In this document: in pieces, positions 27,256 through 38,172 of the stretch
Layout: every line of letters begins with the position of its first letter
How positions within the stretch are numbered: the stretch's first letter is position 1
Assembly: GCA_963781345.1 (NCBI GenBank)
Contig: CAWAFQ010000013.1
Location: 453,151 to 517,150, forward strand
Reading direction: 5' to 3'
DNA: 64,000 bases
Source of the DNA: JBBRHQ01 sp963781345
GTDB lineage: Bacteria > Actinomycetota > Thermoleophilia > Solirubrobacterales > 70-9
Notes under the pieces: generated by a model
Told to the model about the DNA's origin: nothing
Seen by the model: only the letters and a program-made list of their open reading frames with translations
The model's database searches: none
Made by a program: the position numbers and the translations under genes

Positions 27256-28701
27256 ATGGCGACGGAGACGATCGAGGTGACCGACCACAAGCTTCTGGTC
27301 GCCGGTGAGTGGGCGGAGACCGGGGTGTGGGACGAGGTCGCGAGCCCCTACGACGGGACCGTCGTCGGGCGGGTCGCGCAGGGTGATGGCGCCCTCATCG
27401 AACGCGCCGCGTCCGCCGCCGACGAGGCCTTCAGCGCCGGTGGCTTCCCCCAGCACGAGCGCGCCGCCGTCCTCGACCGCGCCGCCGGGATCGTCGCCGA
27501 GCGCGTCGAGGAGCTGGCTCTGGTGATCGCCGCCGAGGCGGGCAAGCCGCTGAAGACCGCTACGGTCGAGGCGGGCCGATGCGCCGGGACCCTCGCCTTC
27601 TCCTCGGTCGAGGCGCGCAAGCTGACCGGCGGGACCGTGCCGATGGAGGCCTCGGCGGCCGGCGCAGGCAAGCTCGGGGTGATGATGCGCGTCCCCTACG
27701 GCGTCGTCGGCGCGATCAGCCCCTTCAACTTCCCCCTCAACCTGGTCGCCCACAAGCTGGGGCCGGCGATCGCCGCCGGAAACGCGGTCGTGCTGAAGCC
27801 CGCCGGGCAGACGCCGATGTCGGCACTGAAGCTGGCCGAGATCCTGGTCGAGGCGGGGCTGCCCGAGGGCTGGCTCAGCGTCATCCCCGGCCCGGGGGCG
27901 GAGGTCGGCAACGCGATCGTTGAGAGCGAGCACACCCGCGCGATCACCTTCACCGGCTCGGCCCCGGTCGGCTGGGGCATCCGCAGCAAGGTCCCGCACA
28001 AGAAGGTCAACCTCGAGCTCGGATCAAACGCGCCGCTGATCGTCAACTCCGACGGCGACTGGGAGACCGCCGCCGACAAGGCACAGATCCACGCCTTCTC
28101 CCACGCCGGCCAGAGCTGCATCTCGGTCCAGCGGATCCTCCTGCATGAGGAGATTGCCGACGCCTTCACTGAGCGCTTCATCGCCAACGTCGCCAAGCTC
28201 AAGGTGGGTGACCCGCTCGACACCAACACCGACGTCGGCCCGCTGATCTCCCCCGGGGACCGCGACCGGGTCAAGGAGTGGGTCGACGAAGCCGCCGCGG
28301 CCGGCGCCGAGGTCCTCACCGGCGGCGAGCTGGTCGATGAGGGCCGCTGCCTGGCGCCGACCGTGATCGCCAATCCGCCGCGCGAGGCGAAGGTCTGGTG
28401 CGAGGAGATCTTCGGCCCGGTGGCGACGATCGACCGCTTCACCGACTTCGGCGAGGCCCTGGCGATGGCCAACGACTCGAAGTTCGGCCTCCAGGCGGGC
28501 GTCTTCACCCGCGACCTCGGCCGCGGCCTCGAGGCCGCGGCGACGCTCGAGTTCGGCGGCGTCCTCATCAACGAGGTGCCGACGTTCCGCGCCGATCAGC
28601 AGCCCTACGGCGGCGTCAAGGACTCCGGAAACACCCGCGAGGGCCCCGCTTACGCCGTCTACGAGCTGACCGAGGAGCGCTTCGTCACGCTGCAGGGTTG
28701 A
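27256..28701 (+). CDS. NAD(P)-dependent aldehyde dehydrogenase
   Basis: 481 residues. Catalytic Cys288 in GQSCISVQR, general base Glu254 in NLELGSNAP, and the FNFPLNLV and KPAGQTP cofactor segments place it in the ALDH superfamily. A strong ribosome binding site (AAAGGAGGACGAGGG) precedes the ATG. Closest in style to phosphorylating-independent glyceraldehyde-3-phosphate/lactaldehyde or succinate-semialdehyde dehydrogenases, but the substrate is unresolved. A Tyr/Gly-rich C-terminus completes the fold. Confidence 0.88.
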   Translation: MATETIEVTDHKLLVAGEWAETGVWDEVASPYDGTVVGRVAQGDGALIERAASAADEAFSAGGFPQHERAAVLDRAAGIVAERVEELALVIAAEAGKPLKTATVEAGRCAGTLAFSSVEARKLTGGTVPMEASAAGAGKLGVMMRVPYGVVGAISPFNFPLNLVAHKLGPAIAAGNAVVLKPAGQTPMSALKLAEILVEAGLPEGWLSVIPGPGAEVGNAIVESEHTRAITFTGSAPVGWGIRSKVPHKKVNLELGSNAPLIVNSDGDWETAADKAQIHAFSHAGQSCISVQRILLHEEIADAFTERFIANVAKLKVGDPLDTNTDVGPLISPGDRDRVKEWVDEAAAAGAEVLTGGELVDEGRCLAPTVIANPPREAKVWCEEIFGPVATIDRFTDFGEALAMANDSKFGLQAGVFTRDLGRGLEAAATLEFGGVLINEVPTFRADQQPYGGVKDSGNTREGPAYAVYELTEERFVTLQG

Positions 28702-28730
28702 GGCCGCCCGGAAGGAGTGGCCCGGTGCCG

Positions 28731-30044
<1,314 letters not shown>

Positions 30045-30137
30045 TGCACACCTTCCGTCGCGTTGGTGGATTCGCGACTGAGGTTATCCGGCCCGGTGCA
30101 AGCTGGACGACGAGCCAAGACTCCGTTACCCTCGCAA

Positions 30138-31295
30138 GTGGTGCGGGGATGGGGAAAGATCGACTTCGGGCTCGTCGCGACCGTCGGGCTCGCGGCGCTC
30201 GCGGCGCTCGCGGCGGTTGTGCCCGCGGTCGCTGCGGCCAGGCCCGGCGACATCTACGTCGCCGATAACGACGGCCGGGTTCTCAGGGTAAAGCGCGAGA
30301 CCGGCGCGGTCTCGATCGTGGCCTCCGGTGCTCCGCTGGTCAATCCCTCCGGAATCGCCTTCGATCCCTTGACCGGGAAGCTGCTGGTCAGCGATGAGGG
30401 CGCCGACAGCATCTTCCTGGTCAACCGCAAGACCGGCGCGGTCAGCCCGGCGGCCCCGGCGGGCACCCCGATCGACTACCCGTTCGGCATCGCCCGCGGC
30501 GCCGGTGGCAAGATCGTCTTCGCCGACGCCAATGCGGGCACCGGCCTCGGGGGGGCTCTCCTGCGCATCAGCGGGGGCAGCGCCACGGTGATCGACAGCG
30601 GGGCGCCCTTCGGCGACGATACCTACGGCCTTGCGCTGGCCCCGAGTGGTCGTGCCCTGATGGCCGACGACACCGCCGGCGTGCTGAGTCGCACCGCGGA
30701 GGGCGTCACTTCGGTCTTCGCCAGCGACCCTCCCCTGGCAGATGCCACCGGGCTCGCTCGGGCTCCCGACGGGACGCTCTACGTCGCCGATTACGGGTTT
30801 GGCGGCATCATCCGGATCAAGCCGAATGGCGATGTCCTCGCATTCACCGCCCCGGGTGCGATCGGCGAGCCCTATGACGCTGACCTGCTGCCGAGCGGCG
30901 ACCTCGCCGTCCCCGACGCCGCTTCGGCCACCGGAGCGGTCTACCGGGTAGATCATCTAAACGGAAATGTCTCGCCGATCACCGCCACCGGGATCGGCGA
31001 CGCCTACGGCGTCGCGGTCGAGCCGACGCTGTGCGGTGGGCGCTTTGCGACGCTCAGCGGAACCAACGCCGCCGACTCGTTCTCGGGCTCGAGGTTCGGG
31101 GACCGGATCGCCGGCCTCAAGGGCGGGGACGGGCTCGCCGGTCTCAGGGGGGCCGACACCCTGTGCGGGGCACAGGGTGGTGACACGCTCCGTGGCGGCA
31201 AGGGGCGGGACCGCCTGATCGGAGGACCCGGCCACGACGTCTGCGTCGGCGGCCCGGGACGAGACCGCTTCAGCGGCTGCGAGGTCCGGCGCTAG
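30138..31295 (+). CDS. Secreted NHL-repeat protein with RTX-like Gly/Asp repeats
   Basis: About 385 residues from tandem GTG codons at 30138/30141. A hydrophobic signal segment ends AAVVPAVAAARP. The middle (~40-295) is built of NHL/β-propeller repeats, each with DIYVADN- or LYVADYG-type blades. The last ~85 residues carry hemolysin-type calcium-binding nonapeptide-like repeats (GGDGLAGLRGADTL, GGDTLRGGKGRDRL). Probably an extracellular calcium-stabilised propeller protein. Divergent from fumC. Confidence 0.8.
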   Translation: MVRGWGKIDFGLVATVGLAALAALAAVVPAVAAARPGDIYVADNDGRVLRVKRETGAVSIVASGAPLVNPSGIAFDPLTGKLLVSDEGADSIFLVNRKTGAVSPAAPAGTPIDYPFGIARGAGGKIVFADANAGTGLGGALLRISGGSATVIDSGAPFGDDTYGLALAPSGRALMADDTAGVLSRTAEGVTSVFASDPPLADATGLARAPDGTLYVADYGFGGIIRIKPNGDVLAFTAPGAIGEPYDADLLPSGDLAVPDAASATGAVYRVDHLNGNVSPITATGIGDAYGVAVEPTLCGGRFATLSGTNAADSFSGSRFGDRIAGLKGGDGLAGLRGADTLCGAQGGDTLRGGKGRDRLIGGPGHDVCVGGPGRDRFSGCEVRR

Positions 31296-31763
31296 CTAGC
31301 CGCCGGCGCGGCCGGCGGAGACTCCGCGGTCGTAGGCGGCGCTGACGCCGGGGGGCAGGCCCTCTCCGCCGAGGCTGAAACCGGCCGCGGCCTCGAGGCG
31401 GCCGACCAGATTGGCGTGGATCCCGCTCGTGTCCTCGGCGCCGCTTTGGGCGGCGCCGATCAGGTAGCCGAGCCGGACCGCGGCGTCCGCTCCTCCGGGC
31501 CCGCGGGCCTCGGCGTTGAGCCTGGTCGCGGTGGTCACGAGCGCAGCCCCGACTGTCGTCAGCTCCCCGGCACTCTGGTTCTTGGTCAGGCAGGAACTGA
31601 TCGGCGTGTTCCCGGCCAGGACGACGGCGCCGGGGGCGCTCCGCAGCGCGCGGGCGTAGGCGTCCGGGCCCGCGAGGCACGCGGCGGGGGCCACCTCGTC
31701 GCTCGACCCGCAGCCCGCGGCCGCGAGGGCGATGACCGTCAGCAGGGCGGCTATGCAGCGCAT
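31296..31763 (-). CDS. Putative lipoprotein, unknown function
   Basis: 155 residues with a lipobox AAAGC at Cys18 after a short hydrophobic signal. The mature part is Ala-rich and helical (TTVGAALVTTATRLNAEARG) with two further Cys. No family recognised. It meets the NHL/RTX gene end to end (convergent, no gap). Confidence 0.65.
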   Translation of the reverse strand: MRCIAALLTVIALAAAGCGSSDEVAPAACLAGPDAYARALRSAPGAVVLAGNTPISSCLTKNQSAGELTTVGAALVTTATRLNAEARGPGGADAAVRLGYLIGAAQSGAEDTSGIHANLVGRLEAAAGFSLGGEGLPPGVSAAYDRGVSAGRAGG

Positions 31764-31807
31764 CGCCCGATACTAGGCGCCCCTGCCCTCCGGCCTCCTG
31801 CCTCGGG

Positions 31808-32503
31808 TCAGTCTCCGGGGCCGATGCCGCCGGAGGCGGGGGGCGGGGACCTGCGGGTGGAGGGGCTCAATCCCCCGGTCGGGCCGTGCCCGCCGGTGGT
31901 GCCCCCGCCGCCGGACGGTCCGCCGGTGGACCCGCCGTTCCCGGAGGTGCTGTCGCCGAAAACCTGGACCCAGGCGGCAAGCACGAATGGCTTTGCCTCT
32001 GCGTGGTTCCAGGAGAGGTGCAGGTGGTTGCCGCAGCCGTGCCCGGAGTCGCCGTCGTAGCCGACCCAGCGGAATGGGGCCCGGGGGCGGTTCTGGCTCG
32101 GCTCGGCCCACCTGGCGAGGCGCGTGATCCCCTTCCAGTGAGAGTCGCAGCGCGCGCTCCAGGTGCGTGGACCGATGTCGACCGCGAGGCCGTTCTTGTG
32201 GTCGGAGTTGGAGACGTGGCAGGAGGGGCAGCCGACCGTCTCGCGGGGATTGCTCGGCAGCGGACCGGCGTAGCCCTCGCTGACATAGATTCCGAAGTTG
32301 GCCGCGAGGTACCTCAGGTTCGGTATCAGGCGGCGATCGATCATCGCGCCCGCCTGATGGGGAACCGAGGCGGGGATCGGGACGATCTTCCCCGCCGCGC
32401 TGAGGGTCCTGACCTCGGCCGGTCCGCCACTCGCCCCTGGCGCGAGCAGGAGGCCGGCCGCCAGCACCACACAGATTCCCGTCGCGGTTGCCCTCCCTCT
32501 CAT
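31808..32503 (-). CDS. Secreted M15-like (D-Ala-D-Ala carboxypeptidase fold) protein
   Basis: 231 residues with a Sec signal peptide. The zinc motif of the M15/VanY-DacY fold appears as SDHKNGLAVDIG (His-x6-Asp) and GNHLHLSW (His-x-His). Four Cys (CPSC, ARCDSHW and HGCGNH) may form disulfides. The C-terminal 50 residues are a Gly/Ser/Thr-rich low-complexity tail. Likely acts on peptidoglycan stems, or is an inactive relative; a catalytic Glu was not clearly identified. Confidence 0.65.
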   Translation of the reverse strand: MRGRATATGICVVLAAGLLLAPGASGGPAEVRTLSAAGKIVPIPASVPHQAGAMIDRRLIPNLRYLAANFGIYVSEGYAGPLPSNPRETVGCPSCHVSNSDHKNGLAVDIGPRTWSARCDSHWKGITRLARWAEPSQNRPRAPFRWVGYDGDSGHGCGNHLHLSWNHAEAKPFVLAAWVQVFGDSTSGNGGSTGGPSGGGGTTGGHGPTGGLSPSTRRSPPPASGGIGPGD

Positions 32504-32589
32504 CAGTCATAGATCGGTGGGCCGCGCCGGCTTCCCCAAGAGCGGGCGCGATCTTGCCCCTCCTCGGTGGCTCCCATAGGGTGCCCGTG

Positions 32590-34188
32590 ATGCCGACGGT
32601 CCGCGAAGCCGCCTTCGACCTCTTCCGCGAGCACGGGATGACGACGATCTTCGGCAACCCCGGATCGACTGAGCTGCCGATGCTGGCCGACTTCCCCGAG
32701 GACTTCCGCTACGTCCTCGGGCTCCAGGAGGCGGTCGTCGTCGGCATGGCCGACGGCTACGCGCAGGCCAGCGGCCGGCCCGCCCACGTAAACCTGCACA
32801 CGGCCCCCGGCGTCGGCAACGCGATGGGGGCGATATTCAACGCCCAGGCGAACCACTCGCCGCTGCTGGTGACCGCCGGGCAGCAGGTGCGCGCCCAGGT
32901 GACGATGCAGGCCAACCTGACGAACCGCGACGCGACCCGGATGCCGCACCCGCTGGTCAAGTGGTCGTTCGAGCCGCCGCGGGCCGAGGACGTTCCGCTG
33001 GCGCTCGGACACGGGATCCACCTCGCCTCGCTCCCTCCACGGGGCCCCGTCTTCATCTCGCTGCCGATGGACGACTGGGGGGTGGATGCGCCACCGACGG
33101 AGGCGGCCCACGTGACCGCACGCTCGGTCGACGGCCGCGCCGTTGCCGGCGCGGGGTGGGTCGCGGCGCTGGCCGATCGTCTCAATGCGGCATCGGACCC
33201 CGTCCTCGTCGCAGGTCCCGACATCGACGCGAGCGGCGGCTGGGACGCCGCGATCGCCCTCGCCGAGCGCCAGCGGCTGCCGGTCTGGGCGTCGCCGGCG
33301 CCGGGGGGCGGGCGGATCGGCTTCCCGGAGGGCCACCCCAACTTCCGTGGCGTCCTGCCACCGGCGATCGGCCCGCTCGGGCAGACGCTCGAGGGGTATG
33401 ACCTCGTCCTGGTCGCCGGCAGCTCGGTCTTTCCCTACTACCCCTACATCCCCGGCCCGCTGCTGCCGGAGGGCACCGAGCTGATCGCGATCACCAGCGA
33501 CCCCGACGAGGCCGCGAGGGCGCCGATGGGCGATGCGATCGTCGCCGACGTCGGCCTCACGCTGGCGGCGCTGGCCGAAGCGGTGCCGGAGTCCGACCGC
33601 GCCACCCCGGAGCCCCTGCCGCCGCCCGAGGAGGTCGAGGAGACCGACCCGCTCAACCCCTCGACCGTCCACAGCGTCCTCGCCGGCGTCTTCCCCGAGG
33701 ACGGGATCGTCGTCCTCGAGTCACCCTCCTCGACGCTCGCCCTGCGCAACCAGCTGCGGATCTCGACTCCGGGCAGCTACTACTTCGGCGCCGGGGGCGG
33801 GCTCGGCTTCGGCCTCGCCGCCTCGATCGGGGTGCAGATGGCCGAGCCCGACCGCAGGGTCGTCTGCGTCCTCGGAGAGGGCTCGGCCCAGTACGCGATC
33901 ACTGCGCTCTGGAGCGCCGCCGCCTACCGGGTTCCGGTGACCTTCCTCGTCCTGCGAAACGAGGAGTACGCGATCCTCAAGTGGTTCTCTGCGCTCGAGG
34001 CCGTCGAGGGCGCTCCCGGCCTCGACCTGCCGGGGCTCGACTGTGCCGCAGTCGCCGAGGCCTACGGGGTCAGATCCCACCGCGCTGCGACGCGCGACGA
34101 GCTTCACGGCGCGCTTTCCGCTGCGCTCGCCTCCGACGCTCCTGAGCTGGTCGAGGTCCCGGTCTCGCCGGGCATGGCGCTGGCCTGA
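32590..34188 (+). CDS. mdlC: Thiamine-diphosphate enzyme, benzoylformate decarboxylase-like
   Basis: 532 residues from the ATG at 32590. TFGNPGSTELPML (IFGNPGSTELPM here) and the Glu in GLQEAVVVGMADGYAQ are classical of benzoylformate decarboxylase. The C-terminal ThDP-binding motif includes GEGSAQYAITALW and LRNEEYAILKWF. The frame continues upstream but similarity does not. It is followed one base after its stop by an FAD/Fe-S dehydrogenase, suggesting oxidation of a 2-hydroxyacid and decarboxylation of the resulting 2-oxoacid. Exact substrate is inference. Confidence 0.85.
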   Translation: MPTVREAAFDLFREHGMTTIFGNPGSTELPMLADFPEDFRYVLGLQEAVVVGMADGYAQASGRPAHVNLHTAPGVGNAMGAIFNAQANHSPLLVTAGQQVRAQVTMQANLTNRDATRMPHPLVKWSFEPPRAEDVPLALGHGIHLASLPPRGPVFISLPMDDWGVDAPPTEAAHVTARSVDGRAVAGAGWVAALADRLNAASDPVLVAGPDIDASGGWDAAIALAERQRLPVWASPAPGGGRIGFPEGHPNFRGVLPPAIGPLGQTLEGYDLVLVAGSSVFPYYPYIPGPLLPEGTELIAITSDPDEAARAPMGDAIVADVGLTLAALAEAVPESDRATPEPLPPPEEVEETDPLNPSTVHSVLAGVFPEDGIVVLESPSSTLALRNQLRISTPGSYYFGAGGGLGFGLAASIGVQMAEPDRRVVCVLGEGSAQYAITALWSAAAYRVPVTFLVLRNEEYAILKWFSALEAVEGAPGLDLPGLDCAAVAEAYGVRSHRAATRDELHGALSAALASDAPELVEVPVSPGMALA

Positions 34189-34189
34189 G

Positions 34190-37081
34190 ATGGGCGTCGC
34201 CGCCGGGACCGTGGATCGCGCCCCTGAGGTGCTCGCCGCGGGCACCCCGGAGCCGCTGCGGCGCGCCCTGACCGATCTGCTCGGGCCCGAGCCCGTCCTC
34301 GCCCGGGCGAGCGATCTCGTCCGCTACGCCTCCGACGCAAGCCCCTACCGGCTCTTCCCCCAGGTCGTCGTCCGTCCCCGCCACGCCGACGACGTCGCCA
34401 GGGTCCTCGACTTCGCCCGCGGCAGGGGAATCCCGGTGACGCTGCGCTCGGCCGGCACCAGCCTCAACGGGCAAGCCCAGGGCGACGGAATCCTGCTCGA
34501 CGTCCGCCGCCACTTCACCGGCACCAGGGTCGAGGAGGGCGGCGCGGTCGCCCGGGTCCGGCCCGGGACCGTACTCGGCCACGCCAACCGCGCCCTCGCC
34601 CCGCACGGCCGAAAGCTCGGCCCCGACCCGGCCTCCCACGCGGCGGCGACCGTCGGCGGGGTGATCGCCAACAACTCCGGCGGCATGCGCTGCGGAGTCG
34701 TCCACGACTCCTACTCGACGCTGCGCGCGCTCACCTTCGTTCTGCCCTCCGGGACGATGATTGACACCGCCGCGCCCGGAGCCGAGCAGCGCTTCGCCGA
34801 GGCCGAGCCGGAGCTCGCGGCCGGGCTCGCCGAGATCCGCGACGAGATCCGCGCTGATTCCGAGCTGAGCGAGCGGATCCGGCGCAAGTTCACGATCAAG
34901 AACACGACCGGCTACCGCCTCTGCGCCTTCCTTGACGCCGACACCCCGCTGGAGATCTTCCGCCGCCTGCTGGTCGGTTCCGAGGGTACGCTCGCGTTCG
35001 TCTCCGAGGCCGTCTTCGAGACGATCCCGCTGCGGCCGCAGACGACCACCGCCTGGGTCCACTTCGACGGGATCGAGAGCGCGACCGACCCGGTCCCGGA
35101 CCTGGTCGCCGCCGGGGCGAGCGCGGTCGAGCTGATGGTGGCGACGGCGCTGATGGTCGCCGCCCACTCGATACCCGGCACCCCCGCCTACTGGAAGGAG
35201 CTGCCGCCGGAATCGGCCGCGCTTCTGGTCGAGTTCCGATCCGAGGACGCCGCCGATCTCGACGGCCTCGTCGCCGGAGCCCGCGAGGTGCTGGCGGGGC
35301 ACGAGACGATCCGCCCGTTCGAGTTCACCCGCGACACCGAGACGGTGGAGATGCACTGGCGGGTGCGGGAGGGGATGTTCGGGCTCGTCGGGGTCATGCG
35401 CCCACCGGGGTCGCTGCTGATCACCGAGGACGTCTGCGTGCCGCCCGCACGGATCGCCGAGTCGGCCCGCGACATCCAGGCGCTGCTCGGCAAGCACGGC
35501 TTCCTCCCCGGGGTCGCCGGTCACGCCTCCGCCGGGAACCTCCACTTCATGCTGACGCCCTCGTTCGCCGAGGCCGGCGAGCGCGAGCGCTACGAGGCCT
35601 TCATCGGCGAGCTGGTCGAGCTGATAGTCGGCAAGTACGACGGCTCGCTCAAGGCCGAGCACGGAACCGGGCGCAACATGGCCCCGTTCGTCGAGCGCGA
35701 GTGGGGGCCGAAGGCGACGGAGATGATGTGGCGGGTGAAGGCGCTCGCCGACCCCGGCGACGTCCTTGCTCCCGGCGTCCTGCTCAACCGCGACCCCGGC
35801 GTCCACCTGCGCGACCTCAAGTCGAGCCCGCCGGTGGAGGAGTCGGTCACCGCCTGCGTCGAGTGCGGCCTCTGCGAGCCGGACTGCCCCAGCCGCTTCC
35901 TCACCACGACCCCGCGCGAGCGGATTGTCCTGCGTCGTGAGATGGCGCGCCAGCCGCAGGGCTCGGCGGTGCTGGCGGCGCTGCAGGAGGAGTTCACCTA
36001 CGACGCGGTCGAGACCTGCGCCGCCGACAGTACCTGCGCGATCGCCTGCCCCCTTGGCATCGACACCGGCGCCTTCGTCAAGGATCTGCGCGCCGAGGCG
36101 CACACCCCGGCGGCCGAGCGCGCCGCCCTTCGCGCCGCGCGCGAGTGGGAGCGGGTCGAGGGCTGGTCCCGCGGTGGGCTGCGGATGGGCGATGCGATCT
36201 CGCGGCTCGCGGGGGACGGGCCGTTGCGGGGCCTCACCCGCGCCGCCCGCGCCTCCGTCGGCGCTGAGCTGGTCCCGGAGTGGGGGGAGACGATGCCCGC
36301 CGCGGCTTCGCCGAGGCTGCCGCAGACGACTCGCGAGGGCGCCGCCGCCGTCTACGTCCCCGCCTGCATCAACCGGATCTTCGGGCGGCCGGCCTCCGAC
36401 GAGGGGCCGCGCCCGAGCCTGCCCCAGGCCCTGGTCGAGGTCTCGCGCCGGGCCGGGATGCCGGTATGGATTCCCGATGATGTCGGCGGCAGCTGCTGCG
36501 GCGTGCCCTGGAGCTCGAAGGGCTACCGCGACGGCGCCGAGCTGAAGGCGAACGAGATGCTCGAGCGCCTCTGGCGCTGGAGCGACGACGGCCGCCTCCC
36601 GGTGGTGATCGACGCCAGCTCCTGCACCCACGGCATCGCCGATCCCGGAGAGGGGGTGCTGAGCGAGATCAACGCCGAGCGCCTGGCCAAGATCGAGTTG
36701 CTCGATTCGGTGGCCTGGGCCCAGGACCTGCTGCTGGCCGGCCTCGAGGTCCACCGCACGGTGGGCTCGGCGACGGTGCACCCGACCTGCTCGGTCCGCC
36801 ACCTGGGGCTGACCGGCGTGCTCGAGAGCGTCGCCTCCAGCCTCAGCGACGAGGTCCACGTGCCGGCGCGGGCTACCTGCTGTGGCTTTGCCGGCGACCG
36901 CGGCTTCCTCCACCCGGAGCTGACCGAGGCGGCGACCCGTGAGGAGGCCGATGAGATAAGGACCCGCAGCTTCGACGCCTACATCTGCAGCAATCGCACC
37001 TGCGAGATCGGGCTCGAGCGCGCCACGGGACGGCCCTATGAGTCGCTGGTCTTCCTCCTGGAGGACTTGACCAGGGCCTGA
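34190..37081 (+). CDS. FAD-linked/Fe-S 2-hydroxyacid (D-lactate-type) dehydrogenase fusion
   Basis: 963 residues. The N-terminal half is a FAD_binding_4/GlcD-type oxidase (RSAGTSLNGQAQGDGI, NNSGGMRCG, VGSEGTLAF). Two ferredoxin-like clusters follow: CVECGLCEPDCP (~554) and CAADSTCAIACP (~608). The C-terminus has CCG-type cysteine motifs (GGSCCGVPW ~765, TCCGFAGDRG ~897) as in GlpC/heterodisulfide reductase D. This YdiJ/Dld3-like layout oxidises D-lactate or other D-2-hydroxyacids and passes electrons to quinone or a carrier. Coupled to the mdlC-like gene. Confidence 0.9.
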   Translation: MGVAAGTVDRAPEVLAAGTPEPLRRALTDLLGPEPVLARASDLVRYASDASPYRLFPQVVVRPRHADDVARVLDFARGRGIPVTLRSAGTSLNGQAQGDGILLDVRRHFTGTRVEEGGAVARVRPGTVLGHANRALAPHGRKLGPDPASHAAATVGGVIANNSGGMRCGVVHDSYSTLRALTFVLPSGTMIDTAAPGAEQRFAEAEPELAAGLAEIRDEIRADSELSERIRRKFTIKNTTGYRLCAFLDADTPLEIFRRLLVGSEGTLAFVSEAVFETIPLRPQTTTAWVHFDGIESATDPVPDLVAAGASAVELMVATALMVAAHSIPGTPAYWKELPPESAALLVEFRSEDAADLDGLVAGAREVLAGHETIRPFEFTRDTETVEMHWRVREGMFGLVGVMRPPGSLLITEDVCVPPARIAESARDIQALLGKHGFLPGVAGHASAGNLHFMLTPSFAEAGERERYEAFIGELVELIVGKYDGSLKAEHGTGRNMAPFVEREWGPKATEMMWRVKALADPGDVLAPGVLLNRDPGVHLRDLKSSPPVEESVTACVECGLCEPDCPSRFLTTTPRERIVLRREMARQPQGSAVLAALQEEFTYDAVETCAADSTCAIACPLGIDTGAFVKDLRAEAHTPAAERAALRAAREWERVEGWSRGGLRMGDAISRLAGDGPLRGLTRAARASVGAELVPEWGETMPAAASPRLPQTTREGAAAVYVPACINRIFGRPASDEGPRPSLPQALVEVSRRAGMPVWIPDDVGGSCCGVPWSSKGYRDGAELKANEMLERLWRWSDDGRLPVVIDASSCTHGIADPGEGVLSEINAERLAKIELLDSVAWAQDLLLAGLEVHRTVGSATVHPTCSVRHLGLTGVLESVASSLSDEVHVPARATCCGFAGDRGFLHPELTEAATREEADEIRTRSFDAYICSNRTCEIGLERATGRPYESLVFLLEDLTRA

Positions 37082-37135
37082 GCGCTGAACGATCGCGTTG
37101 GCCGCGAGCCAGCCGAAGCCGTCCGGGGGCCCGAT

Positions 37136-38140
37136 CTAGCGCGCTGAGGCTTCGCCGGCGGGCGAAGATGCGGGCTCGAAGGCTGCAGCATCCGCCGGCT
37201 CGGCGGCCGGCGAAACCCCCTCCGGCCGAGCGCCGGTTGCCGGGGTCGCCCCAGGCCGAGCGCCGGTCGCCGGGGCCGCCCCCGGCTCGGCGGCGACACT
37301 GGCCGAGATGCTGTCGGCCTCGCGGATGATCGCCGCGATCTCCTTGTTGCCGCTCACCTGGCGGTCGAGCAGCGGGTTGAGGACGCCGCGCAGCGTCGAG
37401 ATCACGCCCCACCAGGAGGGCGCGATGATCCTCGGTTTGCGCTCCTCGACCCCGGCGACGATCGCCGCTCCCGCGGCCGAGGGCTGCAGGCGACGACGGC
37501 CGATCGCGGGGAGCAGGCTCTCCCCGAGGCGCTCGGCGAGCGGGTCGGCGAAGCCCTCCTGGACCATCTTCGTGTCGATGAAGCCGAAGTAGGCGACCGA
37601 GGCGCCGGCACCGTAGGGTGCCAGCTCGATTCGCAGTGAGCGCCCCAGTGACTCGACCCCGGCCTTGGCGGTCGCGTAGGAGCTGAGCATGACCCCATTG
37701 ACGAAGGCGTAGACCGAGGCGACGAGCACAAGGTGGCCGCGGCGCTCGACGATCTGGGGCAGCGCTGCGCGAGCGGTTCGCCAGACGCCGAGCAGGTTGA
37801 CCTCGATCACCTGCTCCCACTCGTCGATCTCGATGCCACGGGTGGTGCCGGGCGCCGGCGCGATGCCGGCGTTGGCGACGGCGACATCTAGGCCGCCGAA
37901 CTCCTCGATCGCCCTCGCTACGGCGGCCTCGATCTGGGCGCGATCGGTGACGTCGGCGCCGACGCCGATCGTTCGCTGCCCGATCCGCCGAGCCGCATCC
38001 TCGGTGGCGGCGGCGTCGAGATCAACGAGGACGACCGAGGCGCCGCGCACCTGCATTTGGCGGGCGGTCTCGAAGCCGATCCCGCGGGCTGCGCCGGTGA
38101 CAAGAGCGACCTTGCCGTTGAGGTCATAACCGTCGGCCAC
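37136..38140 (-). CDS. Short-chain dehydrogenase/reductase with Ala/Pro-rich tail
   Basis: 334 residues. Rossmann TGAARGIG near 16-23, NAGIAPAPG, catalytic Ser/Tyr/Lys in ASVYAF and SYATAKAG. The catalytic domain ends near 280. The remaining ~50 residues are low complexity with an imperfect repeat (ATGARPGATPATGARPEG), unusual for a classical SDR. Substrate unknown. Divergent from ileS. Confidence 0.85.
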   Translation of the reverse strand: MADGYDLNGKVALVTGAARGIGFETARQMQVRGASVVLVDLDAAATEDAARRIGQRTIGVGADVTDRAQIEAAVARAIEEFGGLDVAVANAGIAPAPGTTRGIEIDEWEQVIEVNLLGVWRTARAALPQIVERRGHLVLVASVYAFVNGVMLSSYATAKAGVESLGRSLRIELAPYGAGASVAYFGFIDTKMVQEGFADPLAERLGESLLPAIGRRRLQPSAAGAAIVAGVEERKPRIIAPSWWGVISTLRGVLNPLLDRQVSGNKEIAAIIREADSISASVAAEPGAAPATGARPGATPATGARPEGVSPAAEPADAAAFEPASSPAGEASAR

Positions 38141-38172
38141 GCGGGCAGCCTACCCGGTTAGATCGGGGCCAA

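Noticed and set aside
34070..36913. 947-codon minus-strand frame opposite the FAD/Fe-S dehydrogenase
   Set aside because: Mirror of a conserved plus-strand gene with full motifs; the antisense product is low-complexity Gly/Arg/Asp with no family.
37200..37290. Short repeats that looked like a CRISPR or VNTR array
   Set aside because: They encode the Ala/Pro-rich tail of the SDR protein; only two or three imperfect units, no spacers, no cas genes.
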